The notes: a model not told the origin generated them from the letters alone. A stretch of 64,000 nt of DNA from Gilliamella sp. Choc4-2 (GCF_001690355.1 NZ_LZHG01000033.1:95380-159379); one strand, 5' to 3'. Positions 16,980-25,824 are shown, counted from the stretch's first letter. Numbers and translations are program-made.

Positions 16980-18175
16980 TAATTTACTGAGTGTTTACCT
17001 ATAGCTTCAATTAGCTCGGTTATAAACGGTTCTAACAATGTGAAACCAATTAAAAAGGCATAAATTAAAGATGCACCGATAATACACCATAAAAATTTTA
17101 TTAAACGACTTTGGTATTTTATCTGGTTCTTAATAGTTTTATGATTAAGTCCCCATAAATCATTTTTCAAATTTTTAGGTAACTTATTCTCAAATAATTC
17201 AACTTCCTTCTTAATATCATCTAATAGTTTAGATTGATTGAAAAGCACGATGCCACATAATGATGCATAGACAATAAGGGACAAAATACTGACCCAATGT
17301 ATGTCTAATTTAGCAAAATTAAATACTGCTGTTGCGACTGGAAGACCCAATACCTGAGTAACCGATTTACTTAATGCTTCATTAATTCGAGTGATGAACT
17401 TTGCACCACGCTCTTCAATTTTTTTCACAAATTTGCTGTAAGAAAAATCTTCTAAATAAAGTTCATACTGAATAACTGTTTGATGATTAATATTAACAAC
17501 ATTTTCCAGTAAATGACAAATATCGTGCTTATTTGAGCCTTCTTTTTCGGTCAAATAGTCAGTAACAGCAACGGAGAAAGCATTTTTCTTAGCATGGAAA
17601 TGCTCTTTTTCAATATTACCATCAAACCATGAGCATAGCTCTGTAATTGCTTTAATTTTCTTTTCATCTAATTTTTTTAATAAATTAATGAAATCGGCTG
17701 CATTTTGTGGTTTTAATGAAAGTTCAAAAGGTTTTTGATTAAAAAATACTATAACAGTATCTGATTTAGAATAAAACAACCCATTAACTTTATCTTTTCC
17801 TTTTAATAACTGCAATAATTCAATTATTTTTTCTAAATTTTGTGAATTTATGCTAGTATTTTTTTTACTAAATACTAACCATTGATGCTCTACTATTGTC
17901 TCAAGGTTTAAATTATCCCACCATTTAGTTTTATTTTCGAAATAGTGTTCATAACTGGCATATCCAAACCCATCTTGAAGAATTGGTTTTAATGTAAACC
18001 CAACGTTTTCACCAATGGTGATATCTGTTTTATTAAGCTGAAATTGATCACTATGGTTATCATTCCACGTCAGTAAATTAGTAATATCATTTTGATTTTT
18101 AGGCGTAACAAATCCTGTAAGCTCTTTTTTGCTTACCTTCATCTCCGTTACTAAACTAAAAAATTCATTCAACAT
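16979..18175 (-). CDS. Membrane-anchored cargo protein, partner of NdpA-like gene
   Basis: I do not recognise this 398-residue protein. Residues 1 to about 270 are soluble and charged. From about 275 come hydrophobic segments: TQVLGLPVATAVFNF, WVSILSLIVYASLCGIVLF, a charged loop, and FLWCIIGASLIYAFLIGFTLL. The start ATG shares one base with the stop of the NdpA-like gene (TAATG), so the two are translationally coupled. It sits on the lysogeny side, outside the lytic core, at the usual place of cargo genes. A role in phage exclusion or defence is possible but not shown. Confidence 0.75.
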   Translation of the reverse strand: MLNEFFSLVTEMKVSKKELTGFVTPKNQNDITNLLTWNDNHSDQFQLNKTDITIGENVGFTLKPILQDGFGYASYEHYFENKTKWWDNLNLETIVEHQWLVFSKKNTSINSQNLEKIIELLQLLKGKDKVNGLFYSKSDTVIVFFNQKPFELSLKPQNAADFINLLKKLDEKKIKAITELCSWFDGNIEKEHFHAKKNAFSVAVTDYLTEKEGSNKHDICHLLENVVNINHQTVIQYELYLEDFSYSKFVKKIEERGAKFITRINEALSKSVTQVLGLPVATAVFNFAKLDIHWVSILSLIVYASLCGIVLFNQSKLLDDIKKEVELFENKLPKNLKNDLWGLNHKTIKNQIKYQSRLIKFLWCIIGASLIYAFLIGFTLLEPFITELIEAIGKHSVN

Positions 18176-19263
18176 TACTGTACTAAAGCCTTATAGCGTG
18201 TGGTTAATTCGGTATATTCATCATCACTAATTTTAATTTGAAGGTATTTATCTTCTTCAATGGTAACCGCTTTAATAGACTCGCCTATTTCTGATTTCGT
18301 TCCTTTAATTGTAATACCTTTTTCGGCCAATGATAAATCAAATTTTTCATAACGCTGTAATTTTTGTCCATCCACTCGAAAAGAAGAGTCTAATACTATA
18401 TTATTTGTTTGACGGTATTCATTAAATTTAGGTTTATCATTTAAACCATGTGTTGTAAGTGCTGTGTCTAGTAGCTTATCAATATCTTCTTCTATGTGAA
18501 CTGGTTCACCTTGATCTAGTTTGGTTCGCATTAATGTTGTAATATCTGTTTCAACCTTCTGGCGAGTTTTTAAGTCATCAAAAGTTGATTCAGTGTAATT
18601 CATTACACTTTGCAATAGCAAATTTGTTGTTTTACCGTTATCAATTTGTTCACTGACAGGTACAAACTCTTGGATATACTCTGGTAGTTTGCTACTGCCA
18701 CGTTGGATCCATTGAATATAGTTATCTTGTGGTGGGTCATTTGGATTTGCATGATGCAGTGCCATCTGAACTAGATTGATTTTAAGTCCTACTTTTAACG
18801 CATCATTATCTATAACGCTAGTATTAGAAAATTCACCGTTTGTATTGATATTGATATATTTATTTAAGCTAATTAATGAGAGTAATAAGTAATCTGTGTT
18901 ACTGCGATCTCGATAGAATATCATTGGCACGTATTCGCCAGTCGTCGCACTTTTCTTAGTGACAAAATGGAATAATCCTTTTGCTATTTCTTTGGATAAT
19001 AGAAGGTAATCAATTTGGTCGTTAGTAGAAAAATAATCATCTGCTAAGGCCTTAGAAAGAGTATTTTGAATACCAAAACCACCACTAATAGAACTATTGC
19101 GTCCTGATTTTTGTAGCTGTTGTTCTGCATATTCAACAAAATTTTTTAAATGCTCATTATTTGAATGCAATGCTTCTTGTAGTTGTAACGTTGCAGCTGA
19201 ACCCTTTGTATTTTGTTCTTTTTTTATTTGGTGGATAATACCAGCTTGAATTGTGTATGCCAT
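18175..19263 (-). CDS. NdpA/YejK-like nucleoid-associated protein (37-kDa family)
   Basis: A 362-residue protein resembling E. coli YejK/NdpA: IIHQIKKE near the start, a DYLLLSKEIAKGLFHFV segment, the strand pair DYLLLSLISLNK, DALKVGLKINLVQM, GRxGSSKLPEYIQEFV, QSVMNYTE, and late FDLSLAEKGITIKG. YejK-family proteins bind DNA. Here the gene is phage-borne and linked to a membrane protein, unlike the solo chromosomal gene. ATG 19263 is preferred to 19269 because AGAGGAA lies 7-8 bp upstream. TATAAAAT-like sequence about 30 bp upstream could give its own promoter. Confidence 0.8.
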   Translation of the reverse strand: MAYTIQAGIIHQIKKEQNTKGSAATLQLQEALHSNNEHLKNFVEYAEQQLQKSGRNSSISGGFGIQNTLSKALADDYFSTNDQIDYLLLSKEIAKGLFHFVTKKSATTGEYVPMIFYRDRSNTDYLLLSLISLNKYININTNGEFSNTSVIDNDALKVGLKINLVQMALHHANPNDPPQDNYIQWIQRGSSKLPEYIQEFVPVSEQIDNGKTTNLLLQSVMNYTESTFDDLKTRQKVETDITTLMRTKLDQGEPVHIEEDIDKLLDTALTTHGLNDKPKFNEYRQTNNIVLDSSFRVDGQKLQRYEKFDLSLAEKGITIKGTKSEIGESIKAVTIEEDKYLQIKISDDEYTELTTRYKALVQ

Positions 19264-19338
19264 TCCCATTTCCTCTAGTTTAACTAAATTTTATTTTATA
19301 TTCTGTTATAAAGATGTTTCTTTCCATATTACCTTTGT

Positions 19339-19453
19339 CTAATTTTCTTCCAAACACTGATACTGATAGGTAACTTTAAACTGATTACACTCTAAAAAAT
19401 CACCCCAAACACAAGAGCGTTGACCAACATCAAATGCTTTACAGTTTTTTTTA
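19339..19453 (-). pseudogene. Cys-rich coding remnant without start codon
   Basis: Between the NdpA-like gene and the lipoprotein gene, the minus strand encodes CKAFDVGQRSCVWGDF, then LECNQFKVTYQYQCLEEN and a stop, with no in-frame start before an upstream TGA. The dense Cys and aromatic content looks like real protein, perhaps the C-terminal end of a lost cargo gene. Confidence 0.35.
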
Positions 19454-19463
19454 ATATTATAAA

Positions 19464-19850
19464 TTAATCATTAATAAGCTTCATTTTCTCAATAATTTCA
19501 AATCTATCTGTGCTTGTTAAATGGCTAACTTCTTCAACACCACCTTGAGATAAAAGTAATCCACTTAGTTCAGATGGGTTTTTATAGATTGCAAATTCAT
19601 ATTCTTTATAACCAGTAAAAGCACCATACCCATTTTTAGCATTAATAAATACAATATAAATAGTTGCATCATGACCATCTATTTTTCCTTGCATATAACC
19701 TTTAAATATATATTGTGCACTATCAGGATCTTTCAGTTTACCCATCATATAATTTTTTATTTTTTTCTCATATTCTGGGTGAGAATCACAGCCAACTAAT
19801 AAAAAAATACTAAATATAATTGAAGTACAAAGTAGCCATAAATTTTTCAT
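19464..19850 (-). CDS. Small lipoprotein of unknown function
   Basis: A 128-residue protein with an N-terminal signal peptide and lipobox (IFSIFLLVGC-D). Asp at +2 after the Cys suggests retention in the inner membrane. The mature part is small, with a KLKDPDSAQYIF segment seen in many phage and chromosomal small lipoproteins. It follows the tail-anchored protein with a 9-nt gap, so it is probably cotranscribed from the repressor promoter and made in the lysogen. Exclusion of other phages at the envelope is one possible role; nothing in the sequence proves it. Confidence 0.7.
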   Translation of the reverse strand: MKNLWLLCTSIIFSIFLLVGCDSHPEYEKKIKNYMMGKLKDPDSAQYIFKGYMQGKIDGHDATIYIVFINAKNGYGAFTGYKEYEFAIYKNPSELSGLLLSQGGVEEVSHLTSTDRFEIIEKMKLIND

Positions 19851-19859
19851 CTTTAATCC

Positions 19860-20444
19860 TTAAAAAATAATCGCACCAAAAATAAAACCCACGGCAAATA
19901 TCGCTAACGTAGGTTTTGTTTGAGTTTTAAATAATGTTATTACTTGATTATAAAAATTTTGATTATTTAATTTCTCTAAATTAGAAAGTTCTTCAACATA
20001 ATTTAATACATTTTGTAGCTGCATTTTATTAAGCCGTTTTAAATCTGAAGTACAAAATTGCCGTTTACTGTAATGATTCATCTTATTTTTTAATTCATCT
20101 TTGCCATTAATTTCACAAAGAATCAAATGGATAAGCATTTTGCAAGATGCTTTTTCTTTAGCTGCTTCAAATTCATCAGTTAAAAATTTATCAGCAATAG
20201 GAAATTGTGAAACAGTTATTTCATTAATACTACAAACACCAAGAGTAGCGTGTAGTTTAAGCCATAGTTCTGGTGCCGTTAACTCCCCGTAGTTTTCAAT
20301 ATCAGAAATTAAACTATTAAGGGATTTTCGTTGAGCGGGAACCAACGGGCGAGTATCTAACTCATCATCATTACTTGACGTAATATTATAAATATCTCTA
20401 CCAGCTATTTGTTCTGCCGTATTATCCTGAAGTCCAACCGTCAC
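19860..20444 (-). CDS. ORF6C-like tail-anchored protein with N-terminal QIAGRDIY motif
   Basis: A 194-residue protein starting at GTG 20444, which overlaps the repressor stop (GTGA). Residues 9-19 carry NTAEQIAGRDIYNI, akin to RHIM/amyloid-signalling-like motifs. A central part (LVPAQRKSLNSLISDIENYG, LWLKLHATLGVCSINEITVSQF) resembles the ORF6C domain of phage antirepressor-type proteins. The last 19 residues form a membrane helix (TLAIFAVGFIFGAIIF), so it is probably tail-anchored. The same QIAGxxIY motif occurs at the C-terminus of the repressor. Function unknown. Confidence 0.65.
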   Translation of the reverse strand: MTVGLQDNTAEQIAGRDIYNITSSNDDELDTRPLVPAQRKSLNSLISDIENYGELTAPELWLKLHATLGVCSINEITVSQFPIADKFLTDEFEAAKEKASCKMLIHLILCEINGKDELKNKMNHYSKRQFCTSDLKRLNKMQLQNVLNYVEELSNLEKLNNQNFYNQVITLFKTQTKPTLAIFAVGFIFGAIIF

Positions 20445-20848
20445 TTTATTTTCCGCCTCCTAGTTGTATAAATATTTCCACCAGCAATTTGACCTTCACC
20501 ACGAATTGTATTATTCGAAATATTAACCCCTGTCTGCTGAGCCGTTCCCGCCGTTAGTGCACCTAAGGCTGCCGCTTTAATTGCCAATGGTGCTATTCTA
20601 AATTTGTCAATTAAATCTTGCTCATCAACAGATAAATTATTTGTTGTTCTAATACCAGTTACAACATATTGAACATCTAACCCAAAATTAGCTAATGTAG
20701 ATAAATATAACGCATCAGGAAATCTCTCACCTTTTTCATAATTAAGTTGAGTTAATTTTTTTACATTAGCAATTTCCCCCATAGCAACTTGGCTAAGGCC
20801 CATACGTTCACGTTCTTCTTTTAGTCTTAATCCGATATTTTTTTGCAT
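20441..20848 (-). CDS. Phage repressor (HTH_3/Xre type)
   Basis: A 135-residue protein with an N-terminal helix-turn-helix (GLRLKEERERMGLSQVAMGE, NVKKLTQLNYEKGERFP) and a C-terminal hydrophobic helix (APLAIKAAALGALTAG) followed by a Gly/Asn-rich tail with GQIAGGNIY. There is no S24 peptidase domain, so RecA-stimulated self-cleavage is not expected. It is divergent from ner and should bind the palindrome at 20865-20882. It heads the lysogeny-side operon. Confidence 0.85.
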   Translation of the reverse strand: MQKNIGLRLKEERERMGLSQVAMGEIANVKKLTQLNYEKGERFPDALYLSTLANFGLDVQYVVTGIRTTNNLSVDEQDLIDKFRIAPLAIKAAALGALTAGTAQQTGVNISNNTIRGEGQIAGGNIYTTRRRKIK

Positions 20849-20858
20849 ACTTTTTATC

Positions 20859-20887
20859 TTGACAGGTATAAATATTTATACCATAAT
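20859..20887 (+). promoter_or_regulatory. Early promoter with palindromic operator in the spacer
   Basis: TTGACA (20859-20864), a 17-bp spacer and CATAAT (20882-20887) form a near-consensus sigma-70 promoter pointing to ner. The perfect 18-bp palindrome GGTATAAATATTTATACC (20865-20882) fills the spacer, so a bound repressor would block RNA polymerase. The AT-rich stretch 20888-20935 may hold the divergent repressor promoter and Ner sites. Confidence 0.75.
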
Positions 20888-20942
20888 TTAACACATAATT
20901 TATAAATCACTTATTAATAACTTATATCAAAAGGAGCTAAAA

Positions 20943-21134
20943 ATGTCTAAAGTTCTCACTCCCGAACAAGTTAAACAACAATTTCAACAAAAAGGTAAAA
21001 CTATCAAATCTTGGGCGATTGAAAATGGTTACCACCCCGTTGTTGTTTATAACGTTTTAAACGGTTTAAGCCGTGCTCATCGTGGTAAAACACACGATAT
21101 AGCAGTAAAACTTGGCTTAAAACAAGCTTACTAA
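20943..21134 (+). CDS. ner: Ner-like early regulator
   Basis: A 63-residue HTH protein (KTIKSWAIENGYHPVVVYNVLNG) of the Ner/Nlp family. In Mu, Ner represses both the repressor and early promoters and so favours the lytic path. It is the first gene of the early operon, behind a strong SD (AAAGGAGC) and about 55 bp from the -10 box. Family length in Mu is 75 residues, so this one is slightly short. Confidence 0.82.
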   Translation: MSKVLTPEQVKQQFQQKGKTIKSWAIENGYHPVVVYNVLNGLSRAHRGKTHDIAVKLGLKQAY

Positions 21135-21179
21135 TGCTGATTGTAACAGTTTTTCATATACAGAAAAAGGGCGAAAGAC

Positions 21180-21485
21180 ATGCATAGATCACAAATTTCA
21201 ACGTCTGGCACTCGAATACTTAAGGTACTAAAAGCGCTTAAAGGTTATACGTTAACGGGATTATCTAACGGCGATATCGCAAAGATGATTAATGAATCAC
21301 CTGTTAATGTAACGCGTTCACTTCAAACACTAATCGAGGAAGGACTAGTAATTAAGTTAGATAATGGTTTGTTTGCTCATAGTGTGCAAATGTTGCAAAT
21401 AGCCCAAGCACATGCAATTCACATCACTAAAATGCAAGACCAAATAACAGAAATCAATCAGCGTATTACGGCTGGCGCAAGATAA
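21180..21485 (+). CDS. IclR-like winged-helix early protein
   Basis: A 101-residue protein with a winged-helix pattern: RILKVLKALKGYTLTGLSNG, DIAKMINESPVNVTRSLQTL, EEGLVIKLDNGLFAHS, then a C-terminal coiled-coil-like helix. It resembles the HTH domain of IclR regulators. Similar small proteins sit between ner and the transposase in D3112/B3-like phages. The promoter it acts on is unknown. Confidence 0.7.
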   Translation: MHRSQISTSGTRILKVLKALKGYTLTGLSNGDIAKMINESPVNVTRSLQTLIEEGLVIKLDNGLFAHSVQMLQIAQAHAIHITKMQDQITEINQRITAGAR

Positions 21486-21496
21486 GGATAACCAAA

Positions 21497-22501
21497 ATGG
21501 CAAGAACCGCAAACAAAGCAAAAGAAGAAATTGAACTACCTGCAATTGATGAGCAAGGGATTAATGATGCAATGAATACCATGACTACTATTCAAAGTGA
21601 ATATAACGAAGAACGCGACCTAGTTAACCAACTTTTAGGTCAGGCTCAAATGGCTGATGCTTTTGGGAAATTTTCCCAAACTGTTTGGGCTTCTAAATTA
21701 AATTTTGTTAAAGAAAACAAGCTTTATCGTAATTTATCAGGGAAAAAAACTCCAAACGGTTTGGAGTTAAAAGGAACTTGGGAAGAATTTTGTTCATTGT
21801 TAGGAGTATCTGATGAAAAAGCTAATCAAGATATAGCAAACCTAAAATCATTCGGCGAGGAAGCCCTTGAATCTATGTCTCGCATGGGCATTGGCTACCG
21901 TGAGTTACGCCAATATCGTAAGTTACCCGAAGACCAAAAAACGGCATTAATTGAAGTTGCTAAAGCTGGTGATAAAGAGGCATTAGTTGAATTGGCAGAA
22001 GAGTTTATTGCTAAAAATGCTAAGGAAAAAGAGCAGCTCAAAAAAGAAAATAGTAATTTGCAAGCTGATTATAAAGCATTAAGCAAACGTAATGCTGATG
22101 TAGCGAAAGAAAAGGAAGAATTAGCAATAAAATTGGCTCAATTTGAAATGAAAACCATACCACTTGATGAGCGTTTAGAGCCGTTTAAAAAACAAATAGC
22201 AGAAACGCAATCACGCATGGATAAGCTATTTGAAGAACAAAGGCAGTATGTAGACATTATGTATAAATTAATGCTCGAAATACTGGAGAATGACCCTGAT
22301 TACGATCCCGAAAAACCATATTCATTGCCCGAATCAATGCAAATTGCATTATTAACATTGAATGGTTCAGCTGTATTAACTTTAGATCAAGCTCGTTATG
22401 TGCATCGTGAACTTTGGAGCAAATTTGATAGCGATATTATGGAAGCTCAACAGCGACAAGAATCTTTAGTAAATGAGAATATCCAAGATTTATATAAATG
22501 A
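21497..22501 (+). CDS. Coiled-coil early protein of unknown function
   Basis: A 334-residue protein with a conserved-looking central part (WASKLNFVKENKLYRNL, LKGTWEEFCSLLGVSDEKAN, IGYRELRQYRKLPEDQK) followed by a coiled coil (residues about 160-260). The 'E.F.LGVSDEKA' part looks HTH-like, so DNA binding is possible. It lies immediately upstream of the transposase gene, as similar proteins do in BcepMu/B3-like phages, and may help transposition or partition. No firm family. Confidence 0.65.
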   Translation: MARTANKAKEEIELPAIDEQGINDAMNTMTTIQSEYNEERDLVNQLLGQAQMADAFGKFSQTVWASKLNFVKENKLYRNLSGKKTPNGLELKGTWEEFCSLLGVSDEKANQDIANLKSFGEEALESMSRMGIGYRELRQYRKLPEDQKTALIEVAKAGDKEALVELAEEFIAKNAKEKEQLKKENSNLQADYKALSKRNADVAKEKEELAIKLAQFEMKTIPLDERLEPFKKQIAETQSRMDKLFEEQRQYVDIMYKLMLEILENDPDYDPEKPYSLPESMQIALLTLNGSAVLTLDQARYVHRELWSKFDSDIMEAQQRQESLVNENIQDLYK

Positions 22502-22525
22502 TATTTCATATCAAGGGAATTTAAA

Positions 22526-24304
22526 ATGGTATCACCTAATATTCGCAACTATTTAAATGAATTAGCAATTAAGTTAGATAAAACAGATTTTGGTTCAAGA
22601 AGCGCTATTATGAGTGAAGCACAAGCCTTTTTAGGTATTTCTAAACAAACTATTTACCGACAATTAAAAGAGTTTTGTGGTTGGTCAAGTGATCGGAAAT
22701 GCAGAGCTGATAAAGGTGATACAAGTGTTTCTGATATTGCTTTAAATGCGGTCGGAGCAATATGTAAAGAGTCAGTGCGTGATAATGGTAAACAAACTAT
22801 GTTTACAACAACAGCAACAAGTATTGCAAAACAAAATGGTTATGAAATTGGTGTAAGTACTAATCATTTTGCAAGATTATTACGAAACCGCAAAATGAAT
22901 GTAAAAGCACAGCAAGTGGCCAATCCTGTTCAGTCATTACGTGCATTGCATCCCAATCATGTGCACGAAGTAGATCCCTCTCTATGCCTAATTTATTACA
23001 TGAAAGATAAACAACATATTATGCGTGACCGTGATTTTTATAAAAACAAGCTAGAGAACTACGCAAAAGTTAAATACAAAGTTTGGCGTTACACATTGTA
23101 TGACCGTGCATCTGGCATGATTATACCTTGGTATGTCGAAGCAGCAGGCGAAAACCAACACTCATTATTCCAATTTTTAATGTTTGCCTGGGGTAAGCAA
23201 GATGGGCGGTTATTTCACGGTGTACCACAACTTCTCTATTGGGATAAAGGTTCGGCTAATACATCATCAGCAATCAAGAACTTGCTAGACCATTTAGAAG
23301 TTAAATATCTAGAACACGAGGCAGGCAATGCAAGGGCTAAAGGTGGTGTTGAAAATGCCAATAATATCATCGAAACACAATTTGAAAGCCGTTTAAAGTT
23401 TCAACCTGTCAGCAGTATTGATGAGTTAAATCATGCAGCAATGAACTGGGCGGAGGCATATAACGCCAATCGTTTACCAGGACAAGATACACGTTTGCGT
23501 CGTATTGGATTATCAGAACCCGTATCACGTCAATCACTTTGGCAACATATTACGGCAGAGCAATTACGCACATTGCCATCAATAGAAGTTTGCCAAGCCA
23601 TTATGGCAAGTCGTGAGCAAGAGCGCCAAGTTAAAGCTGATTTAACCATTAGTTTCAAACATCCACAATCAGAATCATCATTAGTCTATAGTTTAAAAGG
23701 CTTAGACGGCATTACGGTAAAAGATAAAGTCAGTGTTCGGGCGTTAGTGTATGGCGACTGTGCTGTACAAATCGAAGTACCACGTTATGACGGCGAGTCA
23801 TTAATCTACCGTATTGAGCCAGATCGCAATTTTGATAAGTTTGGACAACGTTTAGATGCACCAGTGATTGGCGAGGAATATAAATCTAAAGGTGATACTG
23901 AAATTGAACAAGCAGCAAAAGCGATGGATCAAGTTGCATACCCGAACATGACCGAAGATGAAATCAAAAAAGCGAAGCAAAAACAAGTAGCACCGTTCGG
24001 TGGTCAGCTCAATACACTCAGTTATCTAGATGATATTAATCATCCTGCTTACTTTGAACAAAAAGGCAATGAAATTAAAACACCGGAACATTTAAAGCCA
24101 GCTACCACAACATTAACGCTAACCGCAGCTTTAATGCGTATTACCAATTCAATCGGTCGCAGATTAACAACTGATGAAAATAAGTGGCTATCCGCTCGTT
24201 ATCAAGATGGTGTACCGGAAGATTCGTTAGATTCACTAATTCGTACATTTACAACACCTGTTGCAGTTGGTAACGGTACGACAGGGTTTAGGAGTGTTAA
24301 ATAA
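22526..24304 (+). CDS. Mu A-type DDE transposase
   Basis: A 592-residue transposase. The N-terminal part has HTH pattern (FLGISKQTIYRQLKEF). The catalytic triad is D150 (HEVDPSLC), D240 (LLYWDKGSAN) and E276 (KGGVENANN), i.e. 35 residues between the last two, the canonical DD(35)E spacing. Beyond this comes the C-terminal Mu-type beta-barrel and helical tail. It joins phage ends to target DNA for integration and replicative transposition. Its stop overlaps the start of B (TAATG). Confidence 0.95.
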   Translation: MVSPNIRNYLNELAIKLDKTDFGSRSAIMSEAQAFLGISKQTIYRQLKEFCGWSSDRKCRADKGDTSVSDIALNAVGAICKESVRDNGKQTMFTTTATSIAKQNGYEIGVSTNHFARLLRNRKMNVKAQQVANPVQSLRALHPNHVHEVDPSLCLIYYMKDKQHIMRDRDFYKNKLENYAKVKYKVWRYTLYDRASGMIIPWYVEAAGENQHSLFQFLMFAWGKQDGRLFHGVPQLLYWDKGSANTSSAIKNLLDHLEVKYLEHEAGNARAKGGVENANNIIETQFESRLKFQPVSSIDELNHAAMNWAEAYNANRLPGQDTRLRRIGLSEPVSRQSLWQHITAEQLRTLPSIEVCQAIMASREQERQVKADLTISFKHPQSESSLVYSLKGLDGITVKDKVSVRALVYGDCAVQIEVPRYDGESLIYRIEPDRNFDKFGQRLDAPVIGEEYKSKGDTEIEQAAKAMDQVAYPNMTEDEIKKAKQKQVAPFGGQLNTLSYLDDINHPAYFEQKGNEIKTPEHLKPATTTLTLTAALMRITNSIGRRLTTDENKWLSARYQDGVPEDSLDSLIRTFTTPVAVGNGTTGFRSVK

Positions 24305-25533
24305 TGCTGAAATTAAAAAGCGTAATGACGCAATTCAATATCAAACAAGCGCAACTCGCCAAGCATATTGATTATAAAGGCAATTCAATCAGCCAAGCAG
24401 TAATTAGCCAGCTTGTTAATCACAATATTTGGCCACGCTCTATTAAGCATGAAGAACTAGAGCAGAAGATTGAAAAGGCATTAATAAAATTAGGTTTAAG
24501 CAATGATTATTTACTAAATATTTTTGAAGAAGAAACTGACACAGCCGAAATCTTGGCGGACGACGCTGTGCCAGTTGACTCAAATGAAAACTTAACAAAG
24601 GAGTCAGCCTATATGTTACTACGAAAACAAACTATAAATCGAGATGCACGGGCACATTTCCGCATTCCTAGGGATCCATTTACGGATGAAATGACCGAAG
24701 ATGCCGACGTTTATCTATCTGATGATATTCGTTATGTACGTGCTGCAATGCGCCAAACAGCAAAACACGGCGGAATGCTAGCCGTAATTGGTGAGTCGGG
24801 TAGCGGTAAATCAACACTACGGCACGATTTAATTGATTGGATCAATATTAATCATGAACCAATAACGGTTATTGAGCCGTATGTATTAGGGTTGGAAGAT
24901 AACGAAGTCAAAGGTAAATCAATAAAAAGCATGGATATTAGTGGCGCAATCATTAATGCGATTGATCCACAGACCAAACCAAAACGCAGTGCTGAAGCAC
25001 GAGCACGGCAAATGCATACTTTACTTAAAAATAGTGCATTATCAGGTCGTAAACATTTAATGATTATTGAAGAAGCTCATGGTTTATCAATTCATACGCT
25101 TAAGCATTTAAAACGCTTTTACGAGCTACAAGAAGGCTTTAAAAAACTACTGTCAATTATCTTGATTGGGCAAACAGAGCTACAAACAAAACTATCAGAA
25201 TACAACCCTGAAGTTCGTGAAGTGGTTCAGCGTTGTGAAGTTGTGAACTTAAAACCACTTGATTTTAAAGTTGAAGAATATATCAAGCATAAATTTTCAC
25301 GTGTTGATATGGACTATACAACGTTATTTGATTCATCTGCATTTAATGAAATCATCAATCGGTTACGTGTTGCAACAACACGTCGAGGTGAAAAGCAAGT
25401 GCGTTCATTATGTTATCCATTAGCAGTAAATAACCTTGTTTCTAACGCATTAAATCTAGCTGCACGCATTGGTGCGCTAAAAGTTACAGGTGAAGTAATT
25501 GTTGAGTGTATCAAAGACCGAGGAGATATCTGA
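24304..25533 (+). CDS. Mu B-type AAA ATPase, target selector
   Basis: A 409-residue ATPase with an N-terminal HTH (FNIKQAQLAKHID) and AAA core: Walker A G163-ESGSGKST, Walker B-like LMIIEEAH near 253, and sensor-like ILIGQTEL. Mu B binds DNA and presents target to transposase A and gives target immunity. It is longer than the 312 residues of Mu B because of the N-terminal extension of about 100 residues, as in D3112-like phages. Overlaps A by one base. Confidence 0.92.
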   Translation: MLKLKSVMTQFNIKQAQLAKHIDYKGNSISQAVISQLVNHNIWPRSIKHEELEQKIEKALIKLGLSNDYLLNIFEEETDTAEILADDAVPVDSNENLTKESAYMLLRKQTINRDARAHFRIPRDPFTDEMTEDADVYLSDDIRYVRAAMRQTAKHGGMLAVIGESGSGKSTLRHDLIDWININHEPITVIEPYVLGLEDNEVKGKSIKSMDISGAIINAIDPQTKPKRSAEARARQMHTLLKNSALSGRKHLMIIEEAHGLSIHTLKHLKRFYELQEGFKKLLSIILIGQTELQTKLSEYNPEVREVVQRCEVVNLKPLDFKVEEYIKHKFSRVDMDYTTLFDSSAFNEIINRLRVATTRRGEKQVRSLCYPLAVNNLVSNALNLAARIGALKVTGEVIVECIKDRGDI

Positions 25534-25805
25534 TGAAAAAGAACCAACTCATCAATAATAGCATCAATGCGGTTAATAAGGCTGTAACTATATTATCTAA
25601 TGAAGAATTTACCGTCATTGGTTTTTATCATGATTCACTTTCAAAGCCAACTATTGAAATTGAGCATCACCCAAAGTGCAATAAGTTTATAGCTGTGGGT
25701 AAAGCGATGTATTACCGACATGAAGGTTATTACAGGTTTGGGCAATTTGAATTAAATGGCTGCCGAGTTATATGGAAAGAACGCGATATTAGTCGCTTGC
25801 ATTAA
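25533..25805 (+). CDS. Small early protein of unknown function
   Basis: A 90-residue protein starting at ATG 25533, whose first base is the last base of the B stop codon (TGATG), behind AGGAG. It has a basic N-terminus and a beta-rich core (FTVIGFYHDSLSKPTIEIEH, GYYRFGQFELNGCRVIW). A longer frame to 25506 overlaps B without its own SD, so I reject it. No family recognised. Confidence 0.7.
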   Translation: MKKNQLINNSINAVNKAVTILSNEEFTVIGFYHDSLSKPTIEIEHHPKCNKFIAVGKAMYYRHEGYYRFGQFELNGCRVIWKERDISRLH

Positions 25806-25824
25806 TCGAATAGGAGCTATAGAA

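Noticed and set aside
16979..18175. Assigning the membrane protein to KwaA and the NdpA-like gene to KwaB of the Kiwa system
   Set aside because: KwaA is a small four-helix protein and KwaB is DUF4868; neither the lengths nor the visible patterns match, so only an analogy is kept.
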